DNA of 64,000 bases, from assembly GCA_015058945.1 (NCBI GenBank), contig SVBF01000018.1:62001-126000 (forward strand), in the 5' to 3' direction. The notes beneath the pieces are model-generated. The model saw only the letters and a list, made by a program, of their open reading frames with translations. It was not told the origin of the DNA and searched no databases. Position 1 is the first letter of the stretch. The number at the start of each line of letters is the position of its first letter. This stretch comes from Erysipelotrichaceae bacterium. Its GTDB lineage: Bacteria; Bacillota_I; Bacilli_A; RFN20; CAG-826. The position numbers and the translations under genes are program-made. Positions 10,324 to 19,672 of the stretch are shown piece by piece.

Positions 10324-11826
10324 TTATTTGCTCTTCTTATATTCCTCGATGGCTTGGTCTAGCCTCGCGGTCAGATCCTCGTCGAAGGCCTTCTTCTCCG
10401 TGAGGTCTTTGGCGATGTCGGGATGGAGCGATTCGATCGCGGTGAGCAGCCCATCGAGATAAGGACGGACTTCGCTGACCTTTAATTCGTCGAGGTGACG
10501 GTTTTTGACTGCGTAAAGTTCGACGACCTGCTTCCACATCGGGTAAGGGTTATATTGCTTTTGCTTCAAGGTCTCCATGAGAACCGCACCATGGGCGAGG
10601 ATGCGCTTGGTGGAGGCGTCGAGGTCGCTGCCAAACTGCGAGAAGGAAAGCATCTCGCGGTAGGAGGCGAGTTCGATCTTGAGGGAGGCCGCCACCGCCT
10701 TCATGGCCTTGGTTTGCGCGCTCGAGCCGACGCGGGAGACGGAGAAGCCCGAATCGACCGCGGGGCGCTGACCGGAGGCGAAATAGTCCGTCACGAGGAA
10801 GATCTGCCCGTCGGTGATGGAGATGACGTTGGTCGGGATGTAGGCGGAGATGTCGCCGGCCTGCGTCTCGACGATCGGCAGGGCGGTGATCGAACCGCCA
10901 CCATATTGGGGCGCCAAACGGCAGGCGCGCTCGAGCAAACGGGAATGGAGGTAGAAGATGTCGCCGGGATAGGCTTCGCGACCTGGGGCGCGCTTCAATA
11001 GAAGCGACAAGGTACGGTAAGCGACCGCGTGCTTGGAAAGGTCGTCAAAGACGATGAGGACGTCCTGACCGCTTTCGAGCCATTCTTCCGCCATCGCCAT
11101 GCCGGCGAAGGGGGCGATGTATTGGTTGGGCGCGGCTTCGGAGGCGCCGGAGGAGACGACGGTCACGTAATCCATGCAGCCGAGCTCGCGGAGTTTGTCG
11201 ACGAAGGAGGCCACGGAGGAATTCTTTTGGCCGATCGCGACGTAAATGCACTTCACGCCTTTGCCCTTCTGGTTGATGATCGCGTCGAGGGCGATCGCGG
11301 TCTTGCCGGTCTGGCGGTCGCCGATGATGAGCTCGCGCTGGCCGCGGCCGATCGGGATCATCGCGTCGATGGCCTTGATGCCGGTCTCCAAAGGGGTATC
11401 GACCGATTTGCGCGTCATGACGCCGGGGGCGATGCGCTCGATCGGACGGGTTTTCGAATATTCAATCGGGCCTTTTTGGTCGATCGGGGCGCCTAAGGCG
11501 TTGACGACGCGTCCGAGCAAGCCATCCCCAACGGGGACTTCCACCACGCGGTGGGTGCGCTTCACGGTGTCGCCTTCCTCGATCTTGACGTCCGGTCCAA
11601 GAAGCACGGCGCCGACGTCCTCGTTATCGAGGTTCATGACCATGCCGGCCACGTCTCCGGGGAAAAGGAGCAATTCGCCAAGCATCGCCTGGTCGAGGCC
11701 ATAGCAAAGCGCGATGCCATCGCCGACGGAGATGACCGTGCCGACGTCATCGGTCTCTAGACGCGATTCGTAGCCTTTGATCTGTTCTTTGATCAGGGCT
11801 GAGATTTCGCTGGAATCGATTTTCAT
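10324..11826 (-). CDS. atpA: ATP synthase F1 alpha subunit
   Basis: Alpha forms the non-catalytic nucleotide sites of the alpha3-beta3 hexamer. The 500-aa sequence has the P-loop [13 protein letters not shown] near residue 170, the signature [17 protein letters not shown] and the C-terminal [17 protein letters not shown]. The ATG overlaps the atpH stop by four bases (ATGA), so the two are coupled. An AGGAGGAACCC Shine-Dalgarno lies inside the atpH end. Confidence 0.98.
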   Translation of the reverse strand: MKIDSSEISALIKEQIKGYESRLETDDVGTVISVGDGIALCYGLDQAMLGELLLFPGDVAGMVMNLDNEDVGAVLLGPDVKIEEGDTVKRTHRVVEVPVGDGLLGRVVNALGAPIDQKGPIEYSKTRPIERIAPGVMTRKSVDTPLETGIKAIDAMIPIGRGQRELIIGDRQTGKTAIALDAIINQKGKGVKCIYVAIGQKNSSVASFVDKLRELGCMDYVTVVSSGASEAAPNQYIAPFAGMAMAEEWLESGQDVLIVFDDLSKHAVAYRTLSLLLKRAPGREAYPGDIFYLHSRLLERACRLAPQYGGGSITALPIVETQAGDISAYIPTNVISITDGQIFLVTDYFASGQRPAVDSGFSVSRVGSSAQTKAMKAVAASLKIELASYREMLSFSQFGSDLDASTKRILAHGAVLMETLKQKQYNPYPMWKQVVELYAVKNRHLDELKVSEVRPYLDGLLTAIESLHPDIAKDLTEKKAFDEDLTARLDQAIEEYKKSK

Positions 11827-12368
11827 GAAAGGGTTCCTCCTTTGAGGTTACGCGTTAACCCCTGTAGTTTCGCTTCGAGGGAGCCGTCGAAGACTTTGCC
11901 GTCCACCGCGACCTTCACCCCACCTAAAAGGCGGGAATCGATCACCATGTGGAGGCTGACTTTGCTTCCGAGTCGTTTGCCGATCGCTTCCTCGATCTGA
12001 GCGAGGCGCTGCTTAGAGAGACGCTCCGCGCTATAGACGATGCCTTCCTTGACGCCTTCTTCCTCGTTCACGAGGGAGCGGTAGCAAGAGAGGATCTTCG
12101 GGAAGTCGCGCATGCGATGGTGGTCGGAGACGACGTAAAGGAAGGGGATGAGGTGAGGTATGGACGAAAACGTTTTGCCGTAGACGCGGGAGATGACGTC
12201 GCGCTTTTCTTTCGCCGTGAGGTTATAGGACTTCAGCAGTTCGAAGAAGTCGGGATCGGAAAGGAGGCGGTCCGTAAACGCCTCAAGCGCGTTTAAGGCC
12301 TCTTTCCTTTCCCTAGGCGAAAGGGAGGAGAAAAGGGCGTCGGCGTAATGAAGGCAAAACTCACTCAT
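11823..12368 (-). CDS. atpH: ATP synthase F1 delta subunit
   Basis: Delta joins the peripheral stalk to the top of F1. The 181-aa protein is helical at the N-terminus ([15 protein letters not shown]) and ends with the conserved C-terminal segment [19 protein letters not shown], the clearest family mark. Order and overlap with atpA support the call. It starts three bases after the atpF stop. Confidence 0.93.
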   Translation of the reverse strand: MSEFCLHYADALFSSLSPRERKEALNALEAFTDRLLSDPDFFELLKSYNLTAKEKRDVISRVYGKTFSSIPHLIPFLYVVSDHHRMRDFPKILSCYRSLVNEEEGVKEGIVYSAERLSKQRLAQIEEAIGKRLGSKVSLHMVIDSRLLGGVKVAVDGKVFDGSLEAKLQGLTRNLKGGTLS

Positions 12369-12371
12369 CCG

Positions 12372-12968
12372 TTACCCCTCCTTCTTCTCCAAATCCGCGA
12401 CGAAATCGTCGACGAGACGCTCGTTGTCCTTGGAGGACACTTCGCGACCGAGCACCTGTTTGGAGGCGAGCATCGCCACGTCGATGATCTGCTGACGGAC
12501 TTCTTCCTTCGACGCCTCTTGGGCGCGGAGGATGTCCTCGTCGGCTTTCTTGCGACGGGCCACCGCTTCCTCTTTGGCTTCGGAGACGATGCGATTGGCC
12601 TCGAACTCGGCGTTTTGCTTGGCTGCGAGGACGATGCGCTCGGCTTCCTTCTTGCCTTCTTCGATGGTCTGGTCTTTCTCTAAGGCCGCTTTCTTCGCGA
12701 TGGCTTGGTTGGCCTTCGTTTCCGCGATCATCCCGTTCACCGCGTCCTCGCGCTTCTTCATCATCTTGCGGATCGGTTTATAGCCGAGGAAGAAGACGAT
12801 GAGGAGCAACAAGATGAAGGCGATGAGCTGGATCAGGAAGTCCCAGTAGCCGTTCGGGAAGATCTTGCTTACGAAGTCCGAATCCTGAAAGGGAGATCCT
12901 TGGCATGCGGAAAGAAGCACCCCGCATAGAGGCAAAAGAATCCATAAGGTCCGTTTGGATTTGCTCAT
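12372..12968 (-). CDS. atpF: ATP synthase Fo b subunit with lipoprotein signal
   Basis: Subunit b is the peripheral stator stalk. The 198-aa protein has a membrane helix (LIQLIAFILLLLIVFFLGY), then a long charged helix typical of b (KAALEKDQTIEEGKKEAERI). Unusually, it starts with a lipoprotein signal peptide, MSKSKRTLWILLPLCGVLLSACQGS, with lipobox LSAC (Cys22). Lipoprotein-type b subunits are known from mycoplasmas. After processing, the N-terminus would carry a diacylglyceryl cysteine outside, with the stalk helix inside. This supports a Mollicutes-related affiliation. Confidence 0.94.
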   Translation of the reverse strand: MSKSKRTLWILLPLCGVLLSACQGSPFQDSDFVSKIFPNGYWDFLIQLIAFILLLLIVFFLGYKPIRKMMKKREDAVNGMIAETKANQAIAKKAALEKDQTIEEGKKEAERIVLAAKQNAEFEANRIVSEAKEEAVARRKKADEDILRAQEASKEEVRQQIIDVAMLASKQVLGREVSSKDNERLVDDFVADLEKKEG

Positions 12969-12986
12969 GGTTCTTCCTTTCCTCCG

Positions 12987-13271
12987 TTAAGCGCGCGCAC
13001 CCAAGATGAAGATGATCAAAATGGCCACGATCAACGCGTAGATACCGCACGATTCGTCGAGGGCGATCGAGAGGATCATCGTGGACTGGATCTTGCCACG
13101 CTGCTCAGGGTCGCGCGACATCGCGTCGATCGCGTGGCAGGCGATCCAAGATTCGCCGAGGGAGCTTAAGCCCGCGGTGAGAATCGCGATGCCCGCGCCG
13201 ATGGCGACGAGGCCGAGGTTGTTGTTGGCCGCGGTTTCCGCAAAGGCGACCAAAGACTGTAAAAACGCCAT
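12987..13271 (-). CDS. atpE: ATP synthase Fo c subunit, predicted Na+-binding two-carboxylate type
   Basis: Subunit c forms the rotor ring. The 94-aa hairpin protein has two membrane helices joined by the polar loop SRDPEQRGK. Helix 2 holds the ion site LDESCGIYAL with Glu73, Ser74 and Tyr78, matching the AESTGIY site of Na+ rotors. In helix 1 the position of the Na+-coordinating Gln32 (Ilyobacter numbering) is Glu40 in LGESWIACHA. This is the two-carboxylate arrangement described for Fusobacterium nucleatum. Asp72 directly before the key Glu is an extra acidic residue. I infer Na+ coupling from ligand positions. The N-terminal helix starts unusually late, after about 17 polar or mixed residues. 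Confidence 0.96.
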   Translation of the reverse strand: MAFLQSLVAFAETAANNNLGLVAIGAGIAILTAGLSSLGESWIACHAIDAMSRDPEQRGKIQSTMILSIALDESCGIYALIVAILIIFILGARA

Positions 13272-13283
13272 ATATCATTCCTC

Positions 13284-14120
13284 CTATATGGTCTTTTCTT
13301 TATTCATCGCGGGACGGATGGCCTGGGAGGTCGCGCCCATCGCGGCGTCTTCCGGCATCTCGTTGCCGATCCATACGCCGTTAAGGGAGGCGAACACCAA
13401 GGTCTGTATGTACCCGGAGAATAAGCCAAAGTAGAGATTGAGCACCGCGATGAATACTGGTGAGAACCAGATGGCCGCGGGGCTATCGAGCGGGTTGGCA
13501 TAGCTGCCAGCCCAGGAAGCGAAAACTATTACAGAGACGTTCTTTAGGGCCCAGTTGACGAGGCCGATGATGACCGAACCCGCCAAAGCGTTGCCAAACA
13601 TACGGAGGGTCGTGGAGATGATCGGGGTCCACATGGTGACGAGGTTGATGGGCAAGAAGAGGGGAATCGGCTCGATATAGCGATGGAAGTAACCGAACTT
13701 CTGATAACGCAGGGCGGTGAATTGGATGAGCACGAACATCACTAGGGACAACGCCAGAGGGAGCACCAAGGTATCGATGACGGACGGGAAGCCGGTGATG
13801 GACCAGATGAAGGCCATGAAAAGATAGACGAAAAGGCAGAAGAAATAGCCGGGCCAGTTGCCGGGTTCCCTGCCCATGATGTCTCTGGTCCAGTCCTGAA
13901 GCCAGGCATAGAAGCCTTCCGCGAGTCCCAAAAGCCCTTTTGAAGGCTTCATCGGATCATGGAAATGGGCTTGGATGCCGACGATGATCGCAAGGATCGC
14001 GACGATCCCCATGACCACCAAAGACGAAATCGTCGGGCCACCGAGACGAAAAGTCGGATCCTTGAAGGATTCGAGCATATCGGCCAATGGGTCAGCGGAC
14101 AACGCGAGGAAAGGATTCAT
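13284..14120 (-). CDS. atpB: ATP synthase Fo a subunit
   Basis: Subunit a supplies the ion half-channels beside the c-ring. The 278-aa protein has five or six membrane segments and the essential Arg in STTLRMFGNALAGSV. The last helices contain FSPVFIAVLNLYFGLFSGYIQTLVFASL, consistent with helix 6 of subunit a. It overlaps the upstream atpI-like gene by four bases (ATGA) and precedes atpE. Confidence 0.97.
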   Translation of the reverse strand: MNPFLALSADPLADMLESFKDPTFRLGGPTISSLVVMGIVAILAIIVGIQAHFHDPMKPSKGLLGLAEGFYAWLQDWTRDIMGREPGNWPGYFFCLFVYLFMAFIWSITGFPSVIDTLVLPLALSLVMFVLIQFTALRYQKFGYFHRYIEPIPLFLPINLVTMWTPIISTTLRMFGNALAGSVIIGLVNWALKNVSVIVFASWAGSYANPLDSPAAIWFSPVFIAVLNLYFGLFSGYIQTLVFASLNGVWIGNEMPEDAAMGATSQAIRPAMNKEKTI

Positions 14121-14608
14121 TGTTCCTCCCCTACCTCTTCTTTCTTTTCTTCAACGGGTTCTTCCTTTTTCGGAGCCGGAGCGGGTTCCTTACGGTTACG
14201 AAGCAACATGGAGCACGCCAAGGTGATCCAGGTGGGCATCAGGCCAAGCGCGGCCGAGATCAGGTTGCAATAGCCATGGGACAAGCTGCCCCATTTGAAG
14301 GAGCAAAAACCGGCGAGCACGAGCGTGCCGGCATATAGGCCAAAGCGAAGCACGCCCCACACGATGACGAGATAGCCCGCCTTCGTGGAACGGGAACCGC
14401 CAAGGAGATAGGAGGCTCCTTTGGCCATCGTGAAATAAGCGAAGATATTCACGGCCGAGCCGAGTAACCAACCGAGCAATACGCCGATGTTATCGAGAAA
14501 GACCCAGACGAGGGAAATCAATGCGCCGGCGATGGCGACGCATACGAGCAGGAAGAGATTCTTCCCCATCTCGCTCCAGGATTGGTATTTTTCGGCGAGT
14601 TTTTTCAT
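14117..14608 (-). CDS. AtpI-like four-helix membrane protein with acidic tail
   Basis: This is the first gene of the ATP synthase operon, 163 aa with four predicted membrane helices and a cytosolic C-terminal tail rich in Lys, Glu and Pro (KKEEPVEEKKEEVGEEQ). By position and topology it is the AtpI counterpart, a c-ring assembly factor, but sequence conservation is too weak to be sure. The ATG at 14608 has no Shine-Dalgarno. A poor -10 candidate (CAAAAT) lies 12 bases before it, so the operon mRNA may be nearly leaderless. Confidence 0.75.
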   Translation of the reverse strand: MKKLAEKYQSWSEMGKNLFLLVCVAIAGALISLVWVFLDNIGVLLGWLLGSAVNIFAYFTMAKGASYLLGGSRSTKAGYLVIVWGVLRFGLYAGTLVLAGFCSFKWGSLSHGYCNLISAALGLMPTWITLACSMLLRNRKEPAPAPKKEEPVEEKKEEVGEEQ

Positions 14609-14653
14609 GATAACGGCACTATTTTGTCACACGTCGCGCGTAAAAGGAAGATT

Positions 14654-14668
14654 TCTCCCTTAGGGAGA
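14654..14668. other. Short palindrome upstream of the ATP synthase operon
   Basis: TCTCCCTTAGGGAGA is a near-perfect inverted repeat between the terminator of the giant lipoprotein gene and the ATP synthase operon. No T-run follows it on either strand. It could be an operator for the ATP operon or a secondary hairpin behind the terminator. Confidence 0.25.
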
Positions 14669-14704
14669 GCGCTTCCACCCCACCTGATGCGTAATTACCC
14701 TCAA

Positions 14705-14737
14705 GACAAAGGAAAGGGCTCCGCGAGGGAGCCCTGG
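14705..14737 (-). terminator. Intrinsic terminator of the giant lipoprotein gene
   Basis: On the minus strand GGGCTCC-CTCGC-GGAGCCC forms a 7-bp GC-rich stem followed by TTTCCTTTG, 17 bases after the lipoprotein stop. Confidence 0.8.
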
Positions 14738-14753
14738 TAGGTTGAGATGTGGA

Positions 14754-17700
14754 TTATTCGGCCGGATGAACCTTGAGTTCGCCGATCGCGTAGTCGGTTT
14801 TCTCCTCCTCGAAGAGGATGTCGTCCGACTTGTTGAAGACACGTCCAGCTTCGGTGCCGGTCGTGATGGACAAGTCAGGCGTGGTCGTACCTTCGGCGCA
14901 GCGAGCGATGAAGAAGCCATAAGGCGCGGAGATGGCGGTGTTGAAGCCACCGAGGGTACCGGTGAAGGTGACCTTGCTCCACGTGCCGGTGGTCTTCGTA
15001 TCGTCATCATAGACATAGGCGAAGAGGACGCAGTCGTCCTCGCCAGCCCAGGAAGGAAGGCCAGAGATCGTGTAGGTGAGGGTCTCAACGCCGGAGACAC
15101 TGAGATAGCCGCTAGACGAGACGCTGGTCGGGAGCCTACGGACGCCGAGGACGCCATGGTCCGTGCCTTCGGTGACGTCGAGGAAGACATCACCATTGGC
15201 GAGCAAGGTGGAGCTGATGACGGCACCCTCCTCGTCGATACGGTAATAGGTGACTTCCAAATCCGTTTCGGTGAAATTGAGTTTCATCTTGCGGCTCGAA
15301 GCGATGTTGAAGTATCTCGGTTGGCTATAGACGTAGTTGGACGCATTGAGAGTGACGGCCGGGGCTTCTAAAGCATAGCCATTGATGCCAGTGACCGTGG
15401 CGGTGACGCAGGAGAGGTAGTACTCCCCAGTCGTCGAATTGGCGCTGGTGTAGAGCCCATTGGCGAAGACAACAGATCGACCCTTCTCCATAGTTAACGA
15501 GTTGCCGTTGGTCCAAGAGCCACTGGAGATGAGCTCACCGAGCGAGTCATAAAGGAAGTAAGTGGTGTACGCGTAGTAGGAGTTCTCCAAGGAATCCGCG
15601 TCAGCGCCATAGGAACCGGAGAAGCTAAAGCGGTATTCTCCGGTGTAGCTCGGGGCGAATCTGGTGTACACGTAGTGGGAGAGACCCTCATACTTCGCCA
15701 TGACTTTGGTTTCGCCTACGCCGAGCTTAACGGCCCTCGCCGGTGTGTTGTTGACAATGGTTTCGGCCGTGAAGGTGTGGTTGATGTTGGTCACCTTCTT
15801 GATGACGCTCTCGAAGTTCAGGGCCACCACTCTGTCACCGCTCTCTTCGTGGACGCCGAAGGGATCATCCGCGTTGAGAAGCGGGTTCTCTTCGTCGCCA
15901 GAGGTGAGATTGAACCAGCCCGGGTTGTCCTTATAGAGCAACTTGGCGTAAATGGTGTCGACCGGTTCCAAGACAGCCGACGGCATGAAGGTTGCGCCGG
16001 TGAGTTCGGGGTCGAGCTCGAGCGGCGTCGTATCGTAATAACCTTCGGCGTATTCGATGCGGAGCGGATCGACCTGGTGGTAGGTCCAGGAAGTGGAGGA
16101 ATAGATGCGGAACACATAGAGACCGGTGTGGGTTTCGTCCTTCTCGTGAAGCGAGACGCGATAAGCGGAAGTGTACTCGCTGGTGGATTTGACGGAGTAG
16201 CTAGCCGTGTTGACCGAAATATAGGAACCCATAGAAGCTTCGCCGGTGAGTTCGTCGATGTTGATGTTATACGCATTGATGCCGGTGAGGGCGTTAGGCA
16301 GGAAGATGAAGTAATCGCCGGTTTTGGTCGCCTCAAACTCAACAAAGCGATAGCTGTTGTTTTTGTTGGAGTGGACCATGTTATCGCCAACGACGGCAAT
16401 CTCCCTCTCATCGAAGGTGGTGCCGTCTTGATGCTCGAGGCCATCGGCGATGAAGCCGACGCTGCTCCTGGCGACGGAGATCGAACCATAGGTAAGCAAG
16501 CGGTACTGGAAGGTCGAGACGCCCGTCTCGGGATCGAGATAGCGCGCCACGAGAACCCTGCCATCCTGGTCATTGAGATAGCTCATGTCATACGCGTCGA
16601 CGATGCCCGTGAGGTTCTCTTTGGCGAACTTGGTGATTTCGCCAGAAGCGTTGAAGAAGATGAAGTTGTTCTCATCCTCCATGCGGAAGACGTTTTCGTC
16701 GATGCGCATGGCCGAATCGGTGATGAAGGCTTCCGTGCCGGTGGTGAGATCGATGCGGAAGAACTTGCCGTTGCGAACGCCGATGACCTTGTTGTTCAGG
16801 ACTTCGCTGGCGTAGATTTGGTCGTATTTGAACGGGGCCTTGACCTTGCCGTCATAACCGACGAAGCCGAATTTGCCATCGAAGGTGCCGAGGAAGCCCT
16901 TGGCGAGAGGCACATTGGTCCTGGAGTTGAGATTGCCGAGGTCGGTGATGGGCTTGCCGTCCGCGTCGAAGATGATGTTGGCGGTCGGCGAGTAATAATG
17001 CTCATCGTCGAGTTGCACCAAGCCGATGCCCATGATGTCGTTGACCTTGTCGTGGAGGACGAGGTTGCCATCGAGGACGCGGGTGAAGAGATGACGGGCG
17101 GCGATGAGTTTGTCCGCGGGGATCTCATAGAAGGAAGCCGCGAAGTAAGTGAACATGCCTTCCGCATTGCGGATCGGGGTGCCGGCGCCGGTGAAGAGGA
17201 GACGGGTCTCGACATTGGTGCGGGAACCGGTCTCGAGGTCGAGCCAAGCAGTCTCAAGGCGATACTTGGTGCCGAGGTTCTCGGTTTCCGGATCATGATA
17301 GAAATTGGTGGTCGGGACAAAGTAGTCGTAATCGGTGGCGTCGATCGGGAGTTCGTAGTGCCTCTGGACGAGGACTTTGGTTCCGAAGCAGGCGATCATG
17401 CTCTCACCCTGGAGCAAGTTGTTCGCGCGGACGAAGGCGCCTTCCTTATAAAGGATATAGGTACCGCCGTTGGTGCGATAAAGCTCATAGCCTTCCTTGC
17501 CATAGTCGGTGAGGTCGATCTTGCTGCCGCCGAAGACCTCGCCGAATTCCGGGCCTTCGTATGCTTCGTCGGGAATGGCGTTGATCTTGGTGGCCTTGCC
17601 GTTAGCGGCATATTCGAAATGGACGCGATCCAAGCCACTGCCAAGCGAGAAATAGAACTTCTCGTTGATGACATAATACGAATAGGTCGAAGGATCCGGT

Positions 17701-18197
17701 TGGGCCTCCGCTTTGTCTAAGAGTTTGTTGCCAAACGCGTCGATAAGGTAATGGAACCCTTCATATTGAATGCGGAGGAAGTACGGGATGTGGCCGTTGT
17801 TGTTGTTGTAGACGGAATAGGAAAGCCAAGCGGGCTCGAATTGCGGCGCGATGAGGTAATCCCTATGGATCATCGAATAGAAGCCGATGAGGCCAGCGGC
17901 GTTCTGGCGGACCAATAGGCCGAGGTTCGCATAGCTGGTGTTGATGACGTCTTCGTCAATTTCAAGCGCCGCGTTGACGCTGACGACCGAAGCTTTGTTC
18001 GGTTCGATTTCCTCCGGTTCGAGGATGTTGGTCTCAATGACGCTGCCGTCAATGACGTCACTGCCCTCGGACGGGGCGGGAATAACCGAAGAGGCGCTGG
18101 AAGAGCTCTCCTCGGAGGATGAGGATGCGGGTTGTTCGCCGCAGGCTGCCAAAAGCATGCCGCAAGCGAAAACGAGCAAAAGGTGTCGTTTTTTCAT
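14754..18197 (-). CDS. Giant lipoprotein with WG-repeat-like and pre-peptidase-like domains
   Basis: The 1147-aa protein starts at the ATG at 18197, preceded by AAAGGGGG. It has a lipoprotein signal peptide with lipobox LAAC, then a Ser-rich linker typical of surface anchoring. Residues around 440-510 (GFVGYDGKVKAPFKYDQIY) look like WG/KWG beta-propeller repeats. Further on, segments such as FEATKTGDYFIFLP and FAPSYTGEYRFSFSG resemble bacterial pre-peptidase C-terminal jelly rolls. It is probably a cell-surface binding protein, and I see no catalytic motif. It stands alone with its own terminator, and the upstream PFK gene is separately terminated. The function is unknown. Confidence 0.85.
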   Translation of the reverse strand: MKKRHLLLVFACGMLLAACGEQPASSSSEESSSSASSVIPAPSEGSDVIDGSVIETNILEPEEIEPNKASVVSVNAALEIDEDVINTSYANLGLLVRQNAAGLIGFYSMIHRDYLIAPQFEPAWLSYSVYNNNNGHIPYFLRIQYEGFHYLIDAFGNKLLDKAEAQPDPSTYSYYVINEKFYFSLGSGLDRVHFEYAANGKATKINAIPDEAYEGPEFGEVFGGSKIDLTDYGKEGYELYRTNGGTYILYKEGAFVRANNLLQGESMIACFGTKVLVQRHYELPIDATDYDYFVPTTNFYHDPETENLGTKYRLETAWLDLETGSRTNVETRLLFTGAGTPIRNAEGMFTYFAASFYEIPADKLIAARHLFTRVLDGNLVLHDKVNDIMGIGLVQLDDEHYYSPTANIIFDADGKPITDLGNLNSRTNVPLAKGFLGTFDGKFGFVGYDGKVKAPFKYDQIYASEVLNNKVIGVRNGKFFRIDLTTGTEAFITDSAMRIDENVFRMEDENNFIFFNASGEITKFAKENLTGIVDAYDMSYLNDQDGRVLVARYLDPETGVSTFQYRLLTYGSISVARSSVGFIADGLEHQDGTTFDEREIAVVGDNMVHSNKNNSYRFVEFEATKTGDYFIFLPNALTGINAYNINIDELTGEASMGSYISVNTASYSVKSTSEYTSAYRVSLHEKDETHTGLYVFRIYSSTSWTYHQVDPLRIEYAEGYYDTTPLELDPELTGATFMPSAVLEPVDTIYAKLLYKDNPGWFNLTSGDEENPLLNADDPFGVHEESGDRVVALNFESVIKKVTNINHTFTAETIVNNTPARAVKLGVGETKVMAKYEGLSHYVYTRFAPSYTGEYRFSFSGSYGADADSLENSYYAYTTYFLYDSLGELISSGSWTNGNSLTMEKGRSVVFANGLYTSANSTTGEYYLSCVTATVTGINGYALEAPAVTLNASNYVYSQPRYFNIASSRKMKLNFTETDLEVTYYRIDEEGAVISSTLLANGDVFLDVTEGTDHGVLGVRRLPTSVSSSGYLSVSGVETLTYTISGLPSWAGEDDCVLFAYVYDDDTKTTGTWSKVTFTGTLGGFNTAISAPYGFFIARCAEGTTTPDLSITTGTEAGRVFNKSDDILFEEEKTDYAIGELKVHPAE

Positions 18198-18294
18198 TTT
18201 TACCCCCTTTAGGTTTGAACTAAGCATAGAAGGTTTTGCGCCGTGAGAAAAGGGGGTCGATTAATAAACATCTCGCGCCCCGCGTGAAAATAAA

Positions 18295-18324
18295 GAAAAA
18301 CCGCCAAGCACTGGCTCAGCGGTT
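18295..18324 (-). terminator. Intrinsic terminator of the PPi-phosphofructokinase gene
   Basis: On the minus strand AACCGC pairs with GCGGTT across an 18-base loop region, ending in TTTTTC. It lies just after the gene's stop codon. Confidence 0.65.
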
Positions 18325-18333
18325 CGCGTTTTT

Positions 18334-19536
18334 TTAGCGCGCTTTGACTTTTTTGAGCACGGCGGTCTGATAGATGCCGTCCTTGAACTTGGGGTAAACC
18401 TCGCCTTGGATGAGCGGGGCGATATATTCGCGGAAGCTCTTGTCCATGTGGGTCTTGCCGGCGATCATCGAAGCGGGGACCTTTTTCTCGGCGTTAGCGA
18501 CCTGGTCGACGTTGGCGAGGGCCAAATCGATCTTGTACGGGTTATTGGAGAGGCGCTTGATGATGACCATCTTCGCGGTCTCGCCCTTAATGGCGGAAGT
18601 GACGGCGAAGGCACCGCAGGCGATGGCTTCGTCCTGGTCGGTCTTGGAGATGAAGACGGGGTCGGCACGCTGGGGCAAGGAGAGTTCGACCGAGCGGGTC
18701 GGAAGGCCGAGGCGTTTCTCGACGATGGTCGCGAGGGCGTCGGCGGCGCCACCAAGCTGGATGTGGCCAAAGGCGTCGATGCGGGTGGTCGAGGTGTCGC
18801 GCTCGAAGACGATGCCTTCGGAGATCGCGATGATGACGTGGCCCTTGAGGTCATAGATGGACTTGAGGTCCTTGAGGAAGGCGTCCATGTCGAACGAATC
18901 CTCGGGGAGGTAGATGAGGTCAGGGCGGTTGGAGTACGGGAGGAGGTCGACCGCGGCGGTAAGCCAGCCGGCGTTGCGGCCCATGATCTCGATGATGAAG
19001 ACTTTGCCCTTCTTGTAGCACTTGGCGTCGACGCAGATGTCCTTGGTGATGTTGATGACGTATTTCGCCGCGGAACCGTAACCGTTGCAGTGGTCGGTGA
19101 TGGCGAGGTCGTTATCGACGGTCTTGGGGACGCCAATGACCTTGCAGTCGATCTTCTGCTGCGCGAAGAGCTTCGCGAGCTTGGCGCAGGTATCCATGGA
19201 GTCGTTGCCGCCGTTGACGAAGACGTAACCGATGTTGTGGTTCATGATCGTCTGGCAGATGGCCTCGTAACGGAGGTCGTTGAGGTCCGAGGGCATCTTG
19301 TAACGGGCGGTTCCGAGGATCGCGCCCGGAGTCTGCTTTAAGAGTTCGATGGTCTCGTCTTCTTCCTCACGGAGGTCGATGAGGTCGTCCTGGATGAGGC
19401 CTTCGACGCCGTTGAGGGATCCGTAGATGCCCGAGATTTCCTCATGCTTCTGCGCTTCGCGGATCGCGCCATAGAGAGAGGAGTTGATGACGGCGGTCGG
19501 TCCTCCGGACTGGAGGTACACCATTGCTTTTGCCAT
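18334..19536 (-). CDS. Phosphofructokinase, probably pyrophosphate-dependent
   Basis: The 400-aa protein has the PFK fold: glycine loop YLQSGGPTAVINSS at the N-terminus, GGNDS at residues 109-113, the active-site motif PKTVDND at 137-143, and IEIMGRNAGWL. ATP enzymes have GGDGS and TIDND preceded by a non-Lys residue. Here Asp replaces the second Gly and Lys precedes TVDND, both marks of PPi-dependent enzymes, which phosphorylate fructose 6-phosphate with PPi reversibly. GGND rather than the plant-type GGDD is a subgroup variant. The start has AAAGGAAA upstream, and a TATACT -10 lies further up, so this mRNA has a normal leader. Confidence 0.9.
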   Translation of the reverse strand: MAKAMVYLQSGGPTAVINSSLYGAIREAQKHEEISGIYGSLNGVEGLIQDDLIDLREEEDETIELLKQTPGAILGTARYKMPSDLNDLRYEAICQTIMNHNIGYVFVNGGNDSMDTCAKLAKLFAQQKIDCKVIGVPKTVDNDLAITDHCNGYGSAAKYVINITKDICVDAKCYKKGKVFIIEIMGRNAGWLTAAVDLLPYSNRPDLIYLPEDSFDMDAFLKDLKSIYDLKGHVIIAISEGIVFERDTSTTRIDAFGHIQLGGAADALATIVEKRLGLPTRSVELSLPQRADPVFISKTDQDEAIACGAFAVTSAIKGETAKMVIIKRLSNNPYKIDLALANVDQVANAEKKVPASMIAGKTHMDKSFREYIAPLIQGEVYPKFKDGIYQTAVLKKVKAR

Positions 19537-19636
19537 AAATAGTTGTTTCCTTTCAAATCGGGATGTCCGATGCGATTAAAAAGTATACACGAACGCGCAG
19601 GAAAACATATCATTGATTTTGTAAGGGCTTACATTG

Positions 19637-19642
19637 TAGAAT
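19637..19642 (+). promoter_or_regulatory. -10 box of nucleoside kinase gene
   Basis: TAGAAT is preceded 18 bases upstream by TTGATT, a weak -35. It is followed by a leader of about 24 bases that includes the Shine-Dalgarno AGGAGG, unlike the leaderless promoters nearby. Confidence 0.5.
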
Positions 19643-19672
19643 TGCAGGCTTTCCAATAGGAGGTTCACCATC

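Noticed and set aside
15675-17720. 681-aa open frame on the plus strand inside the giant lipoprotein gene
   Set aside because: It is antisense to a lipoprotein with a clear signal peptide and Shine-Dalgarno. Its amino acid content (Val, Asp, Glu, Gly-rich) is the usual mirror image of GC-rich codons.
18406-19341. 311-aa plus-strand frame opposite the phosphofructokinase
   Set aside because: Antisense shadow with low-complexity composition; the minus strand gene is intact and conserved.
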